Made by a program: the position numbers and the translations under genes
Shown: positions 1-9,367 of the stretch, piece after piece
Layout: every line of letters starts with the position of its first letter
How positions within the stretch are numbered: position 1 is the stretch's first letter
Notes under the pieces: model-generated
Database searches by the model: none
The model's input: only the letters and a program-made list of their open reading frames with translations
What the model was told of the DNA's origin: nothing
Source of the DNA: JBBQUN01 sp963698395
Lineage (GTDB): Bacteria > Actinomycetota > Acidimicrobiia > Acidimicrobiales > SZUA-35
Direction of reading: 5' to 3'
Length of the DNA stretch: 64,000 bases
NCBI GenBank assembly: GCA_963698395.1
Contig: CAVOQQ010000001.1
Coordinates: 1,053,878 to 1,117,877 of the forward strand

Positions 1-1
1 C

Positions 2-1402
2 AACATGGTCGGCCATCTGGCCGCCACCGTGCCGGGGGCTCTGGCCGGTTGGTGCGAGATCCTCGCCAGTCACGGCACCGTCCCGCTCTCCCGAGCCATC
101 GCTCCGGCCATCCGCTACGCCGAGGAGGGCTTCGTCGTCTCGCCCTACCTCGCGCAAGCGATCGTCGAGTCGCCCGAACTGGCCGATCACCCCGCCGCCG
201 CAGCGATCTGGTACCCGGGCGGCGCCGGCAGGGGCCTTGCCGCCGGGTCGCGAGTGCGGCAGTTCGACTATGCGCAGACGCTTCGCACCATCGCCGCAGA
301 CGGACCCGATGCGCTGTACCACGGCGACCTCGGTGATCGGCTGGTGGCCGAGATGGAGCGGGCCGACCTCACCACCTCGGTGCGAGGCATGAGCGACCGG
401 GGCGACGGTCTGGGCCCATGGATCTCGAAAGCGGATCTCGCCGCCTATCGAACCCACCGGCGCGAGCCGGTGCGCGGCTCGTACCGGGACTGCGGGATCA
501 TCTCGATGCCGCCCGCCTCCTCGGGTGGGACCCATGTCGTGCAGATCCTCAACCTGTTGGAGGGCTTCGACGTGGCGGGAATGGGCTTCGGCACCGTCGC
601 CGCCGTCCACCACTTCCTCGAGGCGCTCAAGCTCGCCTTCGCCGATCGAACCGAATACCTGGCTGATCCGGAGACGGTGTCGGTGCCGGTGGACTGGCTG
701 ACATCGAAGCGCTACGCCGACAGCCGCCGACGCGACATCTCGCCGGAACGCGCGAGTGACTTCGCCGCCGGCGCCCCGCCCCGCCCCGATGGCGAGGGAT
801 CCTCGACCACCCACCTGACCGTGGTGGACGACTCGGGTGCCATCGTCTCGACGACGCAGACCATCAATGCGCTCTTCGGCTCACGGGCCATGGTCACCGG
901 GACCGGGATGATGCTGAACAACTGCATGTCCCTGATGGACCCAACGCCGGAGCGAACCAATTCGATCGCCCCGGGCAAGCGTGTGCTGTCGTCGATGTCG
1001 CCAACCATCGTGGAGCGCGACGGTCGCCCGTGGTTCGCCCTCGGGACACCGGGCGGCAACCGGATCTTCGCCGCGGTCACCCAGGCCATCGTCAACGTCA
1101 TCGACCACGGGATGAGTCTGCAGCAGGCGGTGGAGGCACCCCGGGTGTGGACCATGGGCGCGGACGCACCGGTGCTCGTCGAGGACACCTTCCCGAATCT
1201 TTCCGAGCTGGTCGCCGGTCTCGAGCGACTCGGGCACCGGGTGGAGGTCGTCGACAAGGTCGCCGGCGGCATGAACGGGATCCTCATCGATGACGACGAC
1301 CTGCGGCACGGGGCGGCGTGCTGGCGCGCCGATGGCGCCCCCGCCGGGATGTCCGGCGGATCGGCCCGCCTGGCCTCGACCACGCTCGACCGCGGTCGGT
1401 GA
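2..1402 (+). CDS. ggt: Gamma-glutamyltransferase, 5' end cut by window
   Basis: This is the C-terminal two thirds of a gamma-glutamyltranspeptidase, an Ntn hydrolase that self-cleaves and transfers or hydrolyses the gamma-glutamyl group of glutathione and related peptides, normally outside the membrane. The autoprocessing site is visible as STTHLTVVDD, with the catalytic Thr codon at 806-808. It is followed by the family signatures GTGMMLNNCM, SSMSPTIV and GTPGGNR. The reading frame is open to the window edge and no N-terminal signal region is present, so the true start lies upstream. The next gene starts 132 bp downstream and is probably transcribed separately. Confidence 0.93.
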   Translation, partial: NMVGHLAATVPGALAGWCEILASHGTVPLSRAIAPAIRYAEEGFVVSPYLAQAIVESPELADHPAAAAIWYPGGAGRGLAAGSRVRQFDYAQTLRTIAADGPDALYHGDLGDRLVAEMERADLTTSVRGMSDRGDGLGPWISKADLAAYRTHRREPVRGSYRDCGIISMPPASSGGTHVVQILNLLEGFDVAGMGFGTVAAVHHFLEALKLAFADRTEYLADPETVSVPVDWLTSKRYADSRRRDISPERASDFAAGAPPRPDGEGSSTTHLTVVDDSGAIVSTTQTINALFGSRAMVTGTGMMLNNCMSLMDPTPERTNSIAPGKRVLSSMSPTIVERDGRPWFALGTPGGNRIFAAVTQAIVNVIDHGMSLQQAVEAPRVWTMGADAPVLVEDTFPNLSELVAGLERLGHRVEVVDKVAGGMNGILIDDDDLRHGAACWRADGAPAGMSGGSARLASTTLDRGR

Positions 1403-1534
1403 CCACGTCGGGGGGACGCAACACCGAGGGAGCGGTGCCCTTCGGTCGTTGCGGTTCGGCTGTGCAAAGCTGGGGATTCGTGCCCGTGACCCGGGCCTGC
1501 AGCTGCGCACTCCGCAGGAAAGAGCAACGCCACC

Positions 1535-4093
1535 ATGACCCAGTCCGCTGAATTCGGTCCTCGCACGCAGTCGGTGCTCACCGATCTGTCGATCGACGAG
1601 AAGGCAGCGATCACCGCCGGCTCGGGGTTCTTCACCATGACCGGCAGCGAGCGGCTCGGGATTCCCAACTGGATGACCACCGACGGACCGAACGGCGCCA
1701 GAGGCTCGTCGTTCCTCGGCTCGGGTGAATCGAAGGCGACGTGTATCCCGTGCGGTTCGGCGCTGGGCGCCAGTTGGGACCCGTCGCTCGTCGAGGAGCT
1801 CGGCGCACTGCTCGGACGCGAGACTCGCCAGAAGGCCGCTCGGGTCCTGTTGGCCCCCACGGTGAACCTGCATCGCTCGCCCTTGGCCGGTCGCAACTTC
1901 GAGTGCTTTTCCGAAGACCCGTTGCTCGCCGGCAAGCTCGCCGCCGGCTACATACGGGGCGTGCAGTCCCAGGGTGTGATCACCACGGTGAAGCACTTCG
2001 TCGGCAACGAGTGCGAGACCGATCGGTGGACGTCCAACTCGATCATCGACGAGCGTGCCCTGCGCGAGCTCTACCTCGTGCCGTTCGAACTGGCGGTGAA
2101 GGAGGGTGGCACGCTCGGGATCATGACCTCCTACAACCGGGTCAATGGGAGCTACTGCACCGAGCAGCGGTGGCTGCTCACCGATCTCTTGCGAGACGAA
2201 TGGGGTTTCGAGGGACTGATCACCACCGACTGGATGTCGGGTGGCGACACCGTGCTCTCCGCCGAGGCCGGCCTCACCATCGAGATGCCGTCAGGAAACC
2301 GGGCGTTTGGAACAGCGCTTGTTGCCGCAGTGGCGGATGGTCGGGTGTCGGAGGAGACACTTGACATGCTCGCTGGTCGACTCCTCTCCACGTTCGAGCA
2401 GATCGGCGCGTGGGACGACGAACCGCAGCCCGAGCAGTCGATCGACCTGCCCGAGCATCGTGATCTTGCTCGCCGCGCCGCGGCAGGGTCGATGGTGCTG
2501 TTGCGCAACGAGACCGTCGGCGACCAGCCGGTGCTTCCGCTCGACGTGGCCTCGGTTGCATCGATGGCCGTGATCGGTCCGAACGCAGCGCGGGCGCAGA
2601 TCATGGGCGGTGGATCGGCGAACCTGCGACCGTTCCATCGCACGAGTCCGCTCGATGCGATTCGTCGTCGGCTCGGTGACACGATCGACATCTCCTACGC
2701 CGAGGGGTGCAACATCGATGCTCAGGCACCGTTGCTCGGGGGCTCGTCGCTCGTCGCCCCCGACGGTCAGCAGGGCTTCTTGATCGAGCTGTTCGAGAGT
2801 CTCGACTTCGATGGTGAACCGGTGGGAACGGCCAACCGCGAGATCAGCCGACTGCTCTTCGGCGACGAGCCGTTGGCGGGCCACAAGCTCGACTCCTTCG
2901 CCGTGCGGGCGACGACCACCTTCACCCCGCCGGTGTCGGGCGAGTTCAGCTTCGAGGTCACCCAGGTGTCGCCCACCCGCGTGCTCGTCGATGGTGTCGT
3001 GGTGGTCGATGGTGTCACCGAGAAGCCGCCGGTCGGCACCGGGTTCTTCGGCTTCGGCGCCGATGTGCCGCCGTCCTTCGTGAACCTCACGCGGGGTCGA
3101 CCCTGCGAGGTCGTGGTCGAGCTGATCGCCGATCGAGTGATGATGTTCGCCGGGATGGACCTGCGAGTTCGGGCACCACAGCCCGACGGCGCACTCGAGC
3201 AGGCCGTTGCCGCCGCCAAGGCGGCCGACGTCGCCGTCGTGGTGGTCGGCACCAACGACGACTGGGAGACCGAGGGGGAGGACCGCACGACCATTGCCCT
3301 CCCCGGCGATCAAGACGAGCTGGTTGCCGCCGTACTCGCCGCCAATCCGCGCACCATCGTGGTCGTCAACACCGGCGCACCGGTGCTGCTTCCGTGGGCC
3401 GGCGACGCCCCGGCCATGCTGCAGTCGTGGCTCGGCGGGCAGGAGATGGCCGATGCGTTGGTCGACGTGCTCACCGGAGCGGTCGACCCCGGTGGCCGCC
3501 TGCCGGTCACCTTCCCTCTGGCCATCGAGCACACGCCGTCGTTCGGGAACTTTCCCGGAGACAACGGTCAGGTGGTCTATGCCGAGGGCATCTTCGTCGG
3601 CTACCGCTGGTACGACTCGCGGACCCTGCCGGTGCTGTTCCCCTTTGGTCACGGGCTGTCCTACACCGCCTTCGAGGTCGGTCGGCCGGTGGCGGCATCG
3701 GTGGTCGCCGGTGAGACCGTCACGGTCGAGGTGCCCGTCACCAACATCGGCGATCGGCGGGGGAGCCATGTCGTGCAGTGCTACGTGCGACCGCACGGTT
3801 CGCGCGTCGTTCGACCGGAGAAGGAACTGAAGGCGTTCACCAAGGTCACGCTCGATCCGGGCGAGACCACCACGGTGACCCTCGAGCTCGACGATCGGGC
3901 CTTCGCCTACTGGGATCCGGCCCAGCCCGAATGGCCCGAGTTGCGGGCGGCGCAGGCCGCCACCATGCCCCAGCTCCAGCAACAGGAACGGCGCACCGAA
4001 GCTGGGTGGACCGTCGAGCCCGGGCGCTACGACATCGTCATCGCCAACAGCGCCACCGATCTCGTGGCAACAACCTCGATCGAGCTGACCTAG
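1535..4093 (+). CDS. GH3 beta-glucosidase with PA14 insert
   Basis: An 852-residue glycoside hydrolase family 3 enzyme that cleaves terminal beta-glucosides. The N-terminal TIM-barrel domain covers about residues 15-300 and contains KHFVGNECE and ITTDWMSG, where D232 is the expected nucleophile. The second alpha/beta domain is split by a PA14-like carbohydrate-binding insert at about 405-540, and a fibronectin-III-like domain closes the protein (about 720-850). This order matches bglX/bgl3-type enzymes with PA14. No signal peptide is seen, so it is probably cytoplasmic and acts on imported oligosaccharides. The ATG follows an AGGAAAGAG ribosome site. The sulfatase gene begins only 9 bp after its stop. 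Confidence 0.93.
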   Translation: MTQSAEFGPRTQSVLTDLSIDEKAAITAGSGFFTMTGSERLGIPNWMTTDGPNGARGSSFLGSGESKATCIPCGSALGASWDPSLVEELGALLGRETRQKAARVLLAPTVNLHRSPLAGRNFECFSEDPLLAGKLAAGYIRGVQSQGVITTVKHFVGNECETDRWTSNSIIDERALRELYLVPFELAVKEGGTLGIMTSYNRVNGSYCTEQRWLLTDLLRDEWGFEGLITTDWMSGGDTVLSAEAGLTIEMPSGNRAFGTALVAAVADGRVSEETLDMLAGRLLSTFEQIGAWDDEPQPEQSIDLPEHRDLARRAAAGSMVLLRNETVGDQPVLPLDVASVASMAVIGPNAARAQIMGGGSANLRPFHRTSPLDAIRRRLGDTIDISYAEGCNIDAQAPLLGGSSLVAPDGQQGFLIELFESLDFDGEPVGTANREISRLLFGDEPLAGHKLDSFAVRATTTFTPPVSGEFSFEVTQVSPTRVLVDGVVVVDGVTEKPPVGTGFFGFGADVPPSFVNLTRGRPCEVVVELIADRVMMFAGMDLRVRAPQPDGALEQAVAAAKAADVAVVVVGTNDDWETEGEDRTTIALPGDQDELVAAVLAANPRTIVVVNTGAPVLLPWAGDAPAMLQSWLGGQEMADALVDVLTGAVDPGGRLPVTFPLAIEHTPSFGNFPGDNGQVVYAEGIFVGYRWYDSRTLPVLFPFGHGLSYTAFEVGRPVAASVVAGETVTVEVPVTNIGDRRGSHVVQCYVRPHGSRVVRPEKELKAFTKVTLDPGETTTVTLELDDRAFAYWDPAQPEWPELRAAQAATMPQLQQQERRTEAGWTVEPGRYDIVIANSATDLVATTSIELT

Positions 4094-4102
4094 GGTCGCG
4101 AC

Positions 4103-5512
4103 ATGCCGAACGCCGAAACCGACTTCGTCAGCCTCTCGAATGGGCGGACCGATCCGCCGAACATCGTCTTCATCTTGGCCGACGATCTCGGGTGGGCCGA
4201 CCTCGGTTGCTACGGCTCCGATGCCATACGAACGCCGCATCTCGACCGGCTCGCAGCCGGCGGCATGCGCTTCACCCACGCCTACTCGGGGTCGCCGTGG
4301 TGCTCGCTCACACGGTTCTCGCTCTACACCGGGCGCCATCCCGGCCGACTCGAGGCAGGACTCGAAGAGCCGCTGCGGACTCGATCCGAGCGTTCGGGAA
4401 TCCCGGCCGGGCACCCGACCCTGTCGTCGATGCTGAAGGACGCCGGCTACGACACCGCCATGTTCGGCAAGTGGCATTGCGGGTGGCTTCCGTGGCACAG
4501 CCCGCTACGGATCGGCTACGACACCTTCTTCGGAAACCTCGACGGTGCCATGGACTACTTCGAACACATCGACACGCTCGGTGAACCCGACCTCTGGGAG
4601 GGCGAGACCCCGGTCGAGATGACGGGCTACTACACCGACATCATTTCCGAGAAGACCGCGGCGTACGTGGCCGAGGAGCGCTCGGCGCCCTTCTACGTGC
4701 AGCTCAACTACACCGCCCCGCACTGGCCGTGGGAAGGGCGAGGCGATGCCGCAGTCGGCGCTCAGATCCGCGCCGACTATGAAGAGGGCAAGGTGCTGCT
4801 CCCGATTCTGCACAAAGACGCCGGGTCGTTGGCCAAGTACGGCGAACTGGTCGAGGCGATGGACGACGGCATCGGCATGGTGCTCGACGCCCTCGACGCA
4901 GCAGGCAAGGCCGACAACACGATCATCGTGTTCGCCTCCGACAACGGTGGCGAACGATGGTCGAACAACTGGCCGTTCGTCGGAGAGAAGGGCGACCTCA
5001 CCGAGGGCGGCATTCGCGTGCCGTTCATCCTCCGGTGGCCCGAGGCGCTCGCCGGTGGCCAACGAACCGACGATCCCTCCATCACGATGGACTGGACCGC
5101 CACATTGCTCGACGCTGCCGGCGTTGCTCCCGACCCTGCGTATCCGCTCGACGGCGTGAGTCTCCTGCCGTGGCTGGTCGACGGAGCCGACCATCCCGAG
5201 CACGATCTGATGTGGCGCATCTCGAGCCAGGGGGCGGTGCGGCGTGGCCGTTTCAAGTACCTGCGCGACCTCCGTGATCGTGCATTCATCGGAAACTGGC
5301 CCCGCCGACCGGGCACGTACGAACTGCTCTACGACGTGACCGTCGATGGCCGTGAGGCCGCCGATCTCTCCCGGCACCATCCCGAGGTGGTGGCCGAGCT
5401 CCGGGCTGTCTGGGACGCCTATGACGCCGAGCTGGTGCCCTATCCCGACAATCATCCCGGGTTGCCCCGGCACGCAACCGCCGGTCGGCCCGCCGTCAGC
5501 GAAGCGGATTGA
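4103..5512 (+). CDS. Sulfatase (arylsulfatase family), altered FGly motif
   Basis: A 469-residue type I sulfatase that would hydrolyse sulfate esters. The N-terminal metal-binding motif is present (NIVFILADDLGWADLGCYG), as are MFGKWH and ASDNGG. The formylglycine site reads C67-S-L-T-R followed by FSLYTGR. The usual core is C-x-P/A-x-R, so the proline is replaced by leucine, which may weaken recognition by formylglycine-generating enzyme. No signal peptide is seen. It is cotranscribed with the GH3 enzyme upstream, which suggests joint breakdown of sulfated oligosaccharides. No formylglycine-generating enzyme or anSME gene is in the window. Confidence 0.9.
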   Translation: MPNAETDFVSLSNGRTDPPNIVFILADDLGWADLGCYGSDAIRTPHLDRLAAGGMRFTHAYSGSPWCSLTRFSLYTGRHPGRLEAGLEEPLRTRSERSGIPAGHPTLSSMLKDAGYDTAMFGKWHCGWLPWHSPLRIGYDTFFGNLDGAMDYFEHIDTLGEPDLWEGETPVEMTGYYTDIISEKTAAYVAEERSAPFYVQLNYTAPHWPWEGRGDAAVGAQIRADYEEGKVLLPILHKDAGSLAKYGELVEAMDDGIGMVLDALDAAGKADNTIIVFASDNGGERWSNNWPFVGEKGDLTEGGIRVPFILRWPEALAGGQRTDDPSITMDWTATLLDAAGVAPDPAYPLDGVSLLPWLVDGADHPEHDLMWRISSQGAVRRGRFKYLRDLRDRAFIGNWPRRPGTYELLYDVTVDGREAADLSRHHPEVVAELRAVWDAYDAELVPYPDNHPGLPRHATAGRPAVSEAD

Positions 5513-5588
5513 GCGGCCGTCGCTCTGGTTGTCCCCGCCCGATGATTCGCATTAGCTTCGCCCACCGACCGCAACGACAGGATCCAGC

Positions 5589-6383
5589 ATGCAGTTGAAC
5601 CAAGCGCAGCATCGAGCGATGGCCGAAGCACTCGTCGAGGCCGAGGAGACCCGGGTCTGGACCGAACCGCTGACCCTCCGCCACGATGAGGCCGACATCG
5701 AAGACGCGTACGCGATCGGCCAGTTGGTCACCGAGATCAAGGTGGGCAATGGCCGGATCGTGAAGGGGCACAAGGTCGGCCTCACCTCCAAGGCCATGCG
5801 CGACGCCACTGGGGCAACCGAGCCCGACTACGGCACGCTCTTCGACAATTGGTTCCTCGACGAAGGCACCAAGGTGTCGATGAGTCAGATGAACCGGCCC
5901 CTGGTCGAAGTCGAACTCGTCTTCGTGTTGAAAGAAGACCTGGGCGGCCCGTCGGTCAATGCACTCGACGTGATCCGGGCCACCGATTTCGTGGTGCCCG
6001 CAGTCGAGGTCGTCGACAGCCGCTACTCCAAGAGCGGCAAGCCTGGCGTCATCGACAGCATCTCCGACGCCGCGTCATGCGGGTTCATCATGGTCGGTGG
6101 CAATCCCACCGGACTCAATGACCTCGACGTGCGGCACGTGGGTGGCGCGCTCTACAAGAACGGGGAGGTCGTCGAGTCGGGTACCGCCGCCGCGGTGATG
6201 GGCAATCCCATCAACTCGGTTGCCTGGCTCGCCCGCAAGCTCGACGAGTTCGGAGTCACGATGCAAGCCGGGCACAGCATCCTGTCGGGCTCGTTCATCC
6301 GCATTCATCCCATCGCCGCCGGCGAGTCGTTCGTCGCCGACTTCGGATCGCTGGGCCAGATCAGCTTCGGTGTCACCGATTGA
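5589..6383 (+). CDS. 2-keto-4-pentenoate hydratase family (MhpD/HpaH-like)
   Basis: A 264-residue member of the fumarylacetoacetase-like hydratase family that adds water to 2-hydroxy-penta-2,4-dienoate or 2-oxohept-4-ene-1,7-dioate in meta-cleavage of aromatic compounds. The signatures KGHKVGLTSKAMR, PDYGTLFDN, RPLVEVELVFVL (metal-binding acidic residues) and PAVEVVDSRY are all visible, and length matches the family. No other meta-cleavage gene is adjacent, so the exact substrate (C5 or C7) cannot be set from context. It sits 76 bp after the sulfatase and converges on the PhyH gene. Confidence 0.87.
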   Translation: MQLNQAQHRAMAEALVEAEETRVWTEPLTLRHDEADIEDAYAIGQLVTEIKVGNGRIVKGHKVGLTSKAMRDATGATEPDYGTLFDNWFLDEGTKVSMSQMNRPLVEVELVFVLKEDLGGPSVNALDVIRATDFVVPAVEVVDSRYSKSGKPGVIDSISDAASCGFIMVGGNPTGLNDLDVRHVGGALYKNGEVVESGTAAAVMGNPINSVAWLARKLDEFGVTMQAGHSILSGSFIRIHPIAAGESFVADFGSLGQISFGVTD

Positions 6384-6407
6384 ACCGATGACGGCGTCGA
6401 TCGGGCC

Positions 6408-7226
6408 TCAGGCGTGGGTGGTTCGAGACGATGCCGAGCGGTCGAAGACGATGGGGAAGGTGGTGTCGTCGGTGATCCGATCGCCCGGCCGCAGGTCGGT
6501 CATGTTCTGGTCGATGAGCGGATCCTTGCCGCGCTCCCACTGCCACGTGGCGTCGTCGCCCAGCCAACGCCACGACACGGCGACCCGACGATTCGGCGAC
6601 GGGTTGCCTCGACTGCGGTGCAGAATCCGATAGTCGAAGAGCAGCACGTCTCCTGGCTCGACCGGGTAGCCGATGATCTCGTACTCGCCGGCGTGGTTCT
6701 CGAAGTCGATGATCCGATCGGGGAGCGCGTCGGCCATGTCGCCGAAGCCGTCCCACAGCTCGTTCAGTCGATCGCGGTCGCCGACGGGTCGGTAGGTCTT
6801 GTTCCACCGGTGCGACCCCTTGACGAATTCGAGTGCACTGGTCTCGGCGGTTGCTGCCGTGAGTGCGACCCAGGTGGAGGCAACCTGCGTGCCGCCGATC
6901 GGCCAGTACGGATGGTCCTGGTGCCATTCGAACTCGGCGTCGGTGCCGGCCTCCTTGACGAAGACCTGGTCGAAGTAGATCCGTATCCTCTGCGAGCCCG
7001 TTGCGTCGGCTGCCAGTTCGGCGAGCCCGAGGTCGGTGGCGAAACGGGCGAAATCCGGGTCGGTCGCATGCATCCGCTGGGTGAGGCCGTACGGCCGTGC
7101 CGGATCGGTGACGCGATCGACCGCCCGGAGCATCGGCTCGATGAAGGCTGGGTCGACGGCGCCACGCACGAGGATCACCCCGTCGCTGAGGTAGGACGCT
7201 CGTTGTGAGCTGGTCAGTGACGTCAT
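6408..7226 (-). CDS. Phytanoyl-CoA dioxygenase (PhyH) family protein
   Basis: A 272-residue Fe(II)/2-oxoglutarate oxygenase of the PhyH family. The iron triad is visible as WH102QD104HPYWP and H203 in the segment FDYRILHRSRGN, with an arginine for 2-oxoglutarate shortly after. GTQVASTWVAL and LEFVKGSHRW are typical PhyH core strands. Substrates of bacterial members range over lipids, ectoine-type solutes and natural products, and nothing nearby narrows this one. I chose the ATG at 7226 because the family-like sequence begins directly after it; an upstream in-frame start at 7262 is possible. It is divergent from the TetR stub at 7332. Confidence 0.87.
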   Translation of the reverse strand: MTSLTSSQRASYLSDGVILVRGAVDPAFIEPMLRAVDRVTDPARPYGLTQRMHATDPDFARFATDLGLAELAADATGSQRIRIYFDQVFVKEAGTDAEFEWHQDHPYWPIGGTQVASTWVALTAATAETSALEFVKGSHRWNKTYRPVGDRDRLNELWDGFGDMADALPDRIIDFENHAGEYEIIGYPVEPGDVLLFDYRILHRSRGNPSPNRRVAVSWRWLGDDATWQWERGKDPLIDQNMTDLRPGDRITDDTTFPIVFDRSASSRTTHA

Positions 7227-7331
7227 CGCCGAGACGCTAGTACGCCGGTCGAGCGGCCCCAAGCGCGTGCGACGTCGGCGGCGAGGTCGGCAGGACGGTC
7301 AACCGCCGGGGTGCTGGCTAGATTGCTCGCC

Positions 7332-7478
7332 ATGGTGCGAAGAATCACCGAGCCGGAAGGAGCCTCGCTCACTCGTCGCCGCGAGATCCTCCAGGCGGCC
7401 GTCGTGGTCTGTGCCGATCGTGGGATCGAGGAAGTGGCGGTGCGAGACATCGCCGAACGCGACGACGTCACACGATGA
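7332..7478 (+). pseudogene. TetR family N-terminal remnant
   Basis: A 48-codon reading frame encodes the first part of a TetR-type DNA-binding domain: RRREILQAAVVVCADRG, then VAVRDIAERDDV. It stops in the middle of the helix-turn-helix, before the conserved GTLYHYF-like segment. No continuation of a TetR protein is found in any frame downstream. The stop codon overlaps the ATG of the next gene as ATGA, so the stub may still provide translational coupling. I read it as a deletion remnant of a regulator gene; a functional short peptide is less likely. Confidence 0.6.
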
Positions 7479-8413
7479 AGCCGCCGATCTGCGAGGTGTG
7501 CGACGAGTGGTTCGACCCCGAAGACGGCGGCCTCGTCGAGTTCCTCACCGGGGCGGTACTGGACCCCGATCGCCCGGTGCCGGCCGAACTCGACGATGAC
7601 GCCCCCGAGCCGCCCGGTCACCCTTCGAACAAGGGGTGGTTCTGCGCCACCCACCTCGAGGTGGCTCGGCGGGCTTCGGCCTCGATGACCTTGGCAGAGG
7701 CGTTGCGCGACCTCGTCGGATCGGTCGATCCACCGCCACCGCCGAGCGGAGCACGGCGACCTCCGTTCGAGCCGTCGCCCGATCCCGACTTCGGCTCGGT
7801 CGACGCCAGCGTCCTCTCGCTCCCCGGTGGGGCTGCCACCGAGCCGGCGGCGGCAGCGCTGAGCATTCCCGGCCTCGACCCGCTCGCCCCGGGCCCGGAC
7901 CTGGTGGGTGTCGATCTCCGAGGCGGTCAGATCCGACGGGGAATCGGAGTCGGCAGGTCGAGCATCGACTGGGCATTGCCGGGCGTGCCGCTCGCCCTGG
8001 CCCGGCAGCGCTTTCTCGCTCTCGTGCCGGAGCTCTTCGAGGCATTCGGTCTCGGCCCGGTCCCCGAACTGATCGAGTCGACCCGGAGGTCGTGGACGCC
8101 CATGGACGGCTCGAAACCACCGAACTGCCCATTCACCGACCTGGTCCGCCACGAGGCATCGGCGCCAAATGGAACGACGATCGTGTCGGTCAGCACCGAC
8201 CAGGTGCACTGGAGCGACGATGACATCGACAACGTGAGCGCGCACCTGTTCGTGAACGTGGCCGATGTGCGTGTCTCGGCGTTCGCCTCCGGACGCGGCA
8301 CCCAAGACGCCTGCACCTCGCTCACGCTGTTCCGGCCCACGTCAGCCACCGTGGTGGCGGCGCTGACCGCTGCGTTCGGTCTGTCGGCGTCAGGATCGGT
8401 CGAGGCCGGGTAG
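7475..8413 (+). CDS. Hypothetical protein with N-terminal zinc-knuckle-like cysteines
   Basis: A 312-residue protein I do not recognise. The N-terminus has C-E-V-C followed about 50 residues later by WFCATH, a possible C-x2-C...C-x2-H metal site. A proline-rich linker (SVDPPPPPSG) follows, and the C-terminal half has alternating hydrophobic strands without known catalytic motifs. No signal peptide or membrane segment is seen. Its start overlaps the TetR remnant (ATGA). Its 3' end overlaps the convergent haloalkane dehalogenase gene by 24 bp. Confidence 0.65.
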   Translation: MKPPICEVCDEWFDPEDGGLVEFLTGAVLDPDRPVPAELDDDAPEPPGHPSNKGWFCATHLEVARRASASMTLAEALRDLVGSVDPPPPPSGARRPPFEPSPDPDFGSVDASVLSLPGGAATEPAAAALSIPGLDPLAPGPDLVGVDLRGGQIRRGIGVGRSSIDWALPGVPLALARQRFLALVPELFEAFGLGPVPELIESTRRSWTPMDGSKPPNCPFTDLVRHEASAPNGTTIVSVSTDQVHWSDDDIDNVSAHLFVNVADVRVSAFASGRGTQDACTSLTLFRPTSATVVAALTAAFGLSASGSVEAG

Positions 8414-9271
8414 CCACGAGGCGATCGCCTGGCCGATCTCGTTGGGGCTGTCTTCCTGGATGAAGTGGATGCCGGCGACCGTGATCTCGGTCTGGTTCGG
8501 CCAACGGCGGCAGAACTCGCGCGGCGCGCCGGTGAGGATCGTGCCGGGGTCGGCATTGATGAACAGCTTCGGCAGGTCGGCGCCGGCGAGCCAATCGGCG
8601 TAGGATTGCACGATCTCGGTCACGTCGGCCGGCTCGCCCTCGATCGGGATCTGGCGTGGCCAGGTCAGCGTCGGTCGACGGTCCTCACCGGAGTTCACGA
8701 AGGCACGGCGATACTCGTTCATCTCTTCGTCGCTGAGCTTGCGGATGATGGATGCGGGCAGGATCGCCTCGACGAACAGGTTCTTGGTGAGCACCATCTC
8801 TTCGCCGGCGTCGGAGCGCATCGACTGGAAGATGCCACGTGCGGACTCGGGCCACTCGTCCCAGGTGACGGGGCGAACGATCGCTTCCATGTAGGCGATG
8901 CCGGCAACGCGGTCACGGTGACGATTCGCCCAGTCGAAGCCGAGCGCAGAACCCCAGTCGTGGATGACGAACGTGATGTTGTCGCCGAGGTCGAGTTGGT
9001 CGAGGAGTCCATCGAGGTACTCGCGATGCTCGACGAAGGTGTAGGAATCTGGACCGGTGTCGTCGAGCTTGTCGGAATCGCCCTGGCCGATCAGGTCGGG
9101 CACGATGCATCGGGCCATTCCCGACACATGAGGAACGATGTCACGCCAGAGATACGACGAGGTCGGGTTGCCATGCAGGAACACGACCGGATCGCCGGTA
9201 CCGACGTCGTGGTAGGCCATCTGCTTACCCTTGACGGTCAGGTACTGCTTGCTCAGCGGTTCGATGCTCAT
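8390..9271 (-). CDS. dhaA: Haloalkane dehalogenase (HLD-II type)
   Basis: A 293-residue alpha/beta hydrolase that hydrolyses carbon-halogen bonds of haloalkanes to an alcohol and halide. The full catalytic set is readable: nucleophile D105 in VIHDWGSALGF, halide-stabilising N35 in HGNPTSSYLW and W106, the acid E129 after strand 6 (YMEAIVRP, typical of subfamily II such as DhaA and LinB), and H269 in GIHFIQEDSP. The SYLWRD and PDLIGQGDSDK segments are typical of the family. It stands alone here without dehalogenation partners. The two oppositely directed genes overlap at their 3' ends. Confidence 0.93.
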   Translation of the reverse strand: MSIEPLSKQYLTVKGKQMAYHDVGTGDPVVFLHGNPTSSYLWRDIVPHVSGMARCIVPDLIGQGDSDKLDDTGPDSYTFVEHREYLDGLLDQLDLGDNITFVIHDWGSALGFDWANRHRDRVAGIAYMEAIVRPVTWDEWPESARGIFQSMRSDAGEEMVLTKNLFVEAILPASIIRKLSDEEMNEYRRAFVNSGEDRRPTLTWPRQIPIEGEPADVTEIVQSYADWLAGADLPKLFINADPGTILTGAPREFCRRWPNQTEITVAGIHFIQEDSPNEIGQAIASWLPGLDRS

Positions 9272-9367
9272 GGGGCGAGTCTGGCGGCGCTGTGCGGTGG
9301 CGTCAAAGGAGGCGACCGGTGAGGGCGGGTGACGGCGAGCTCACCGGATCGCCGTGGCTCGGCAGCT

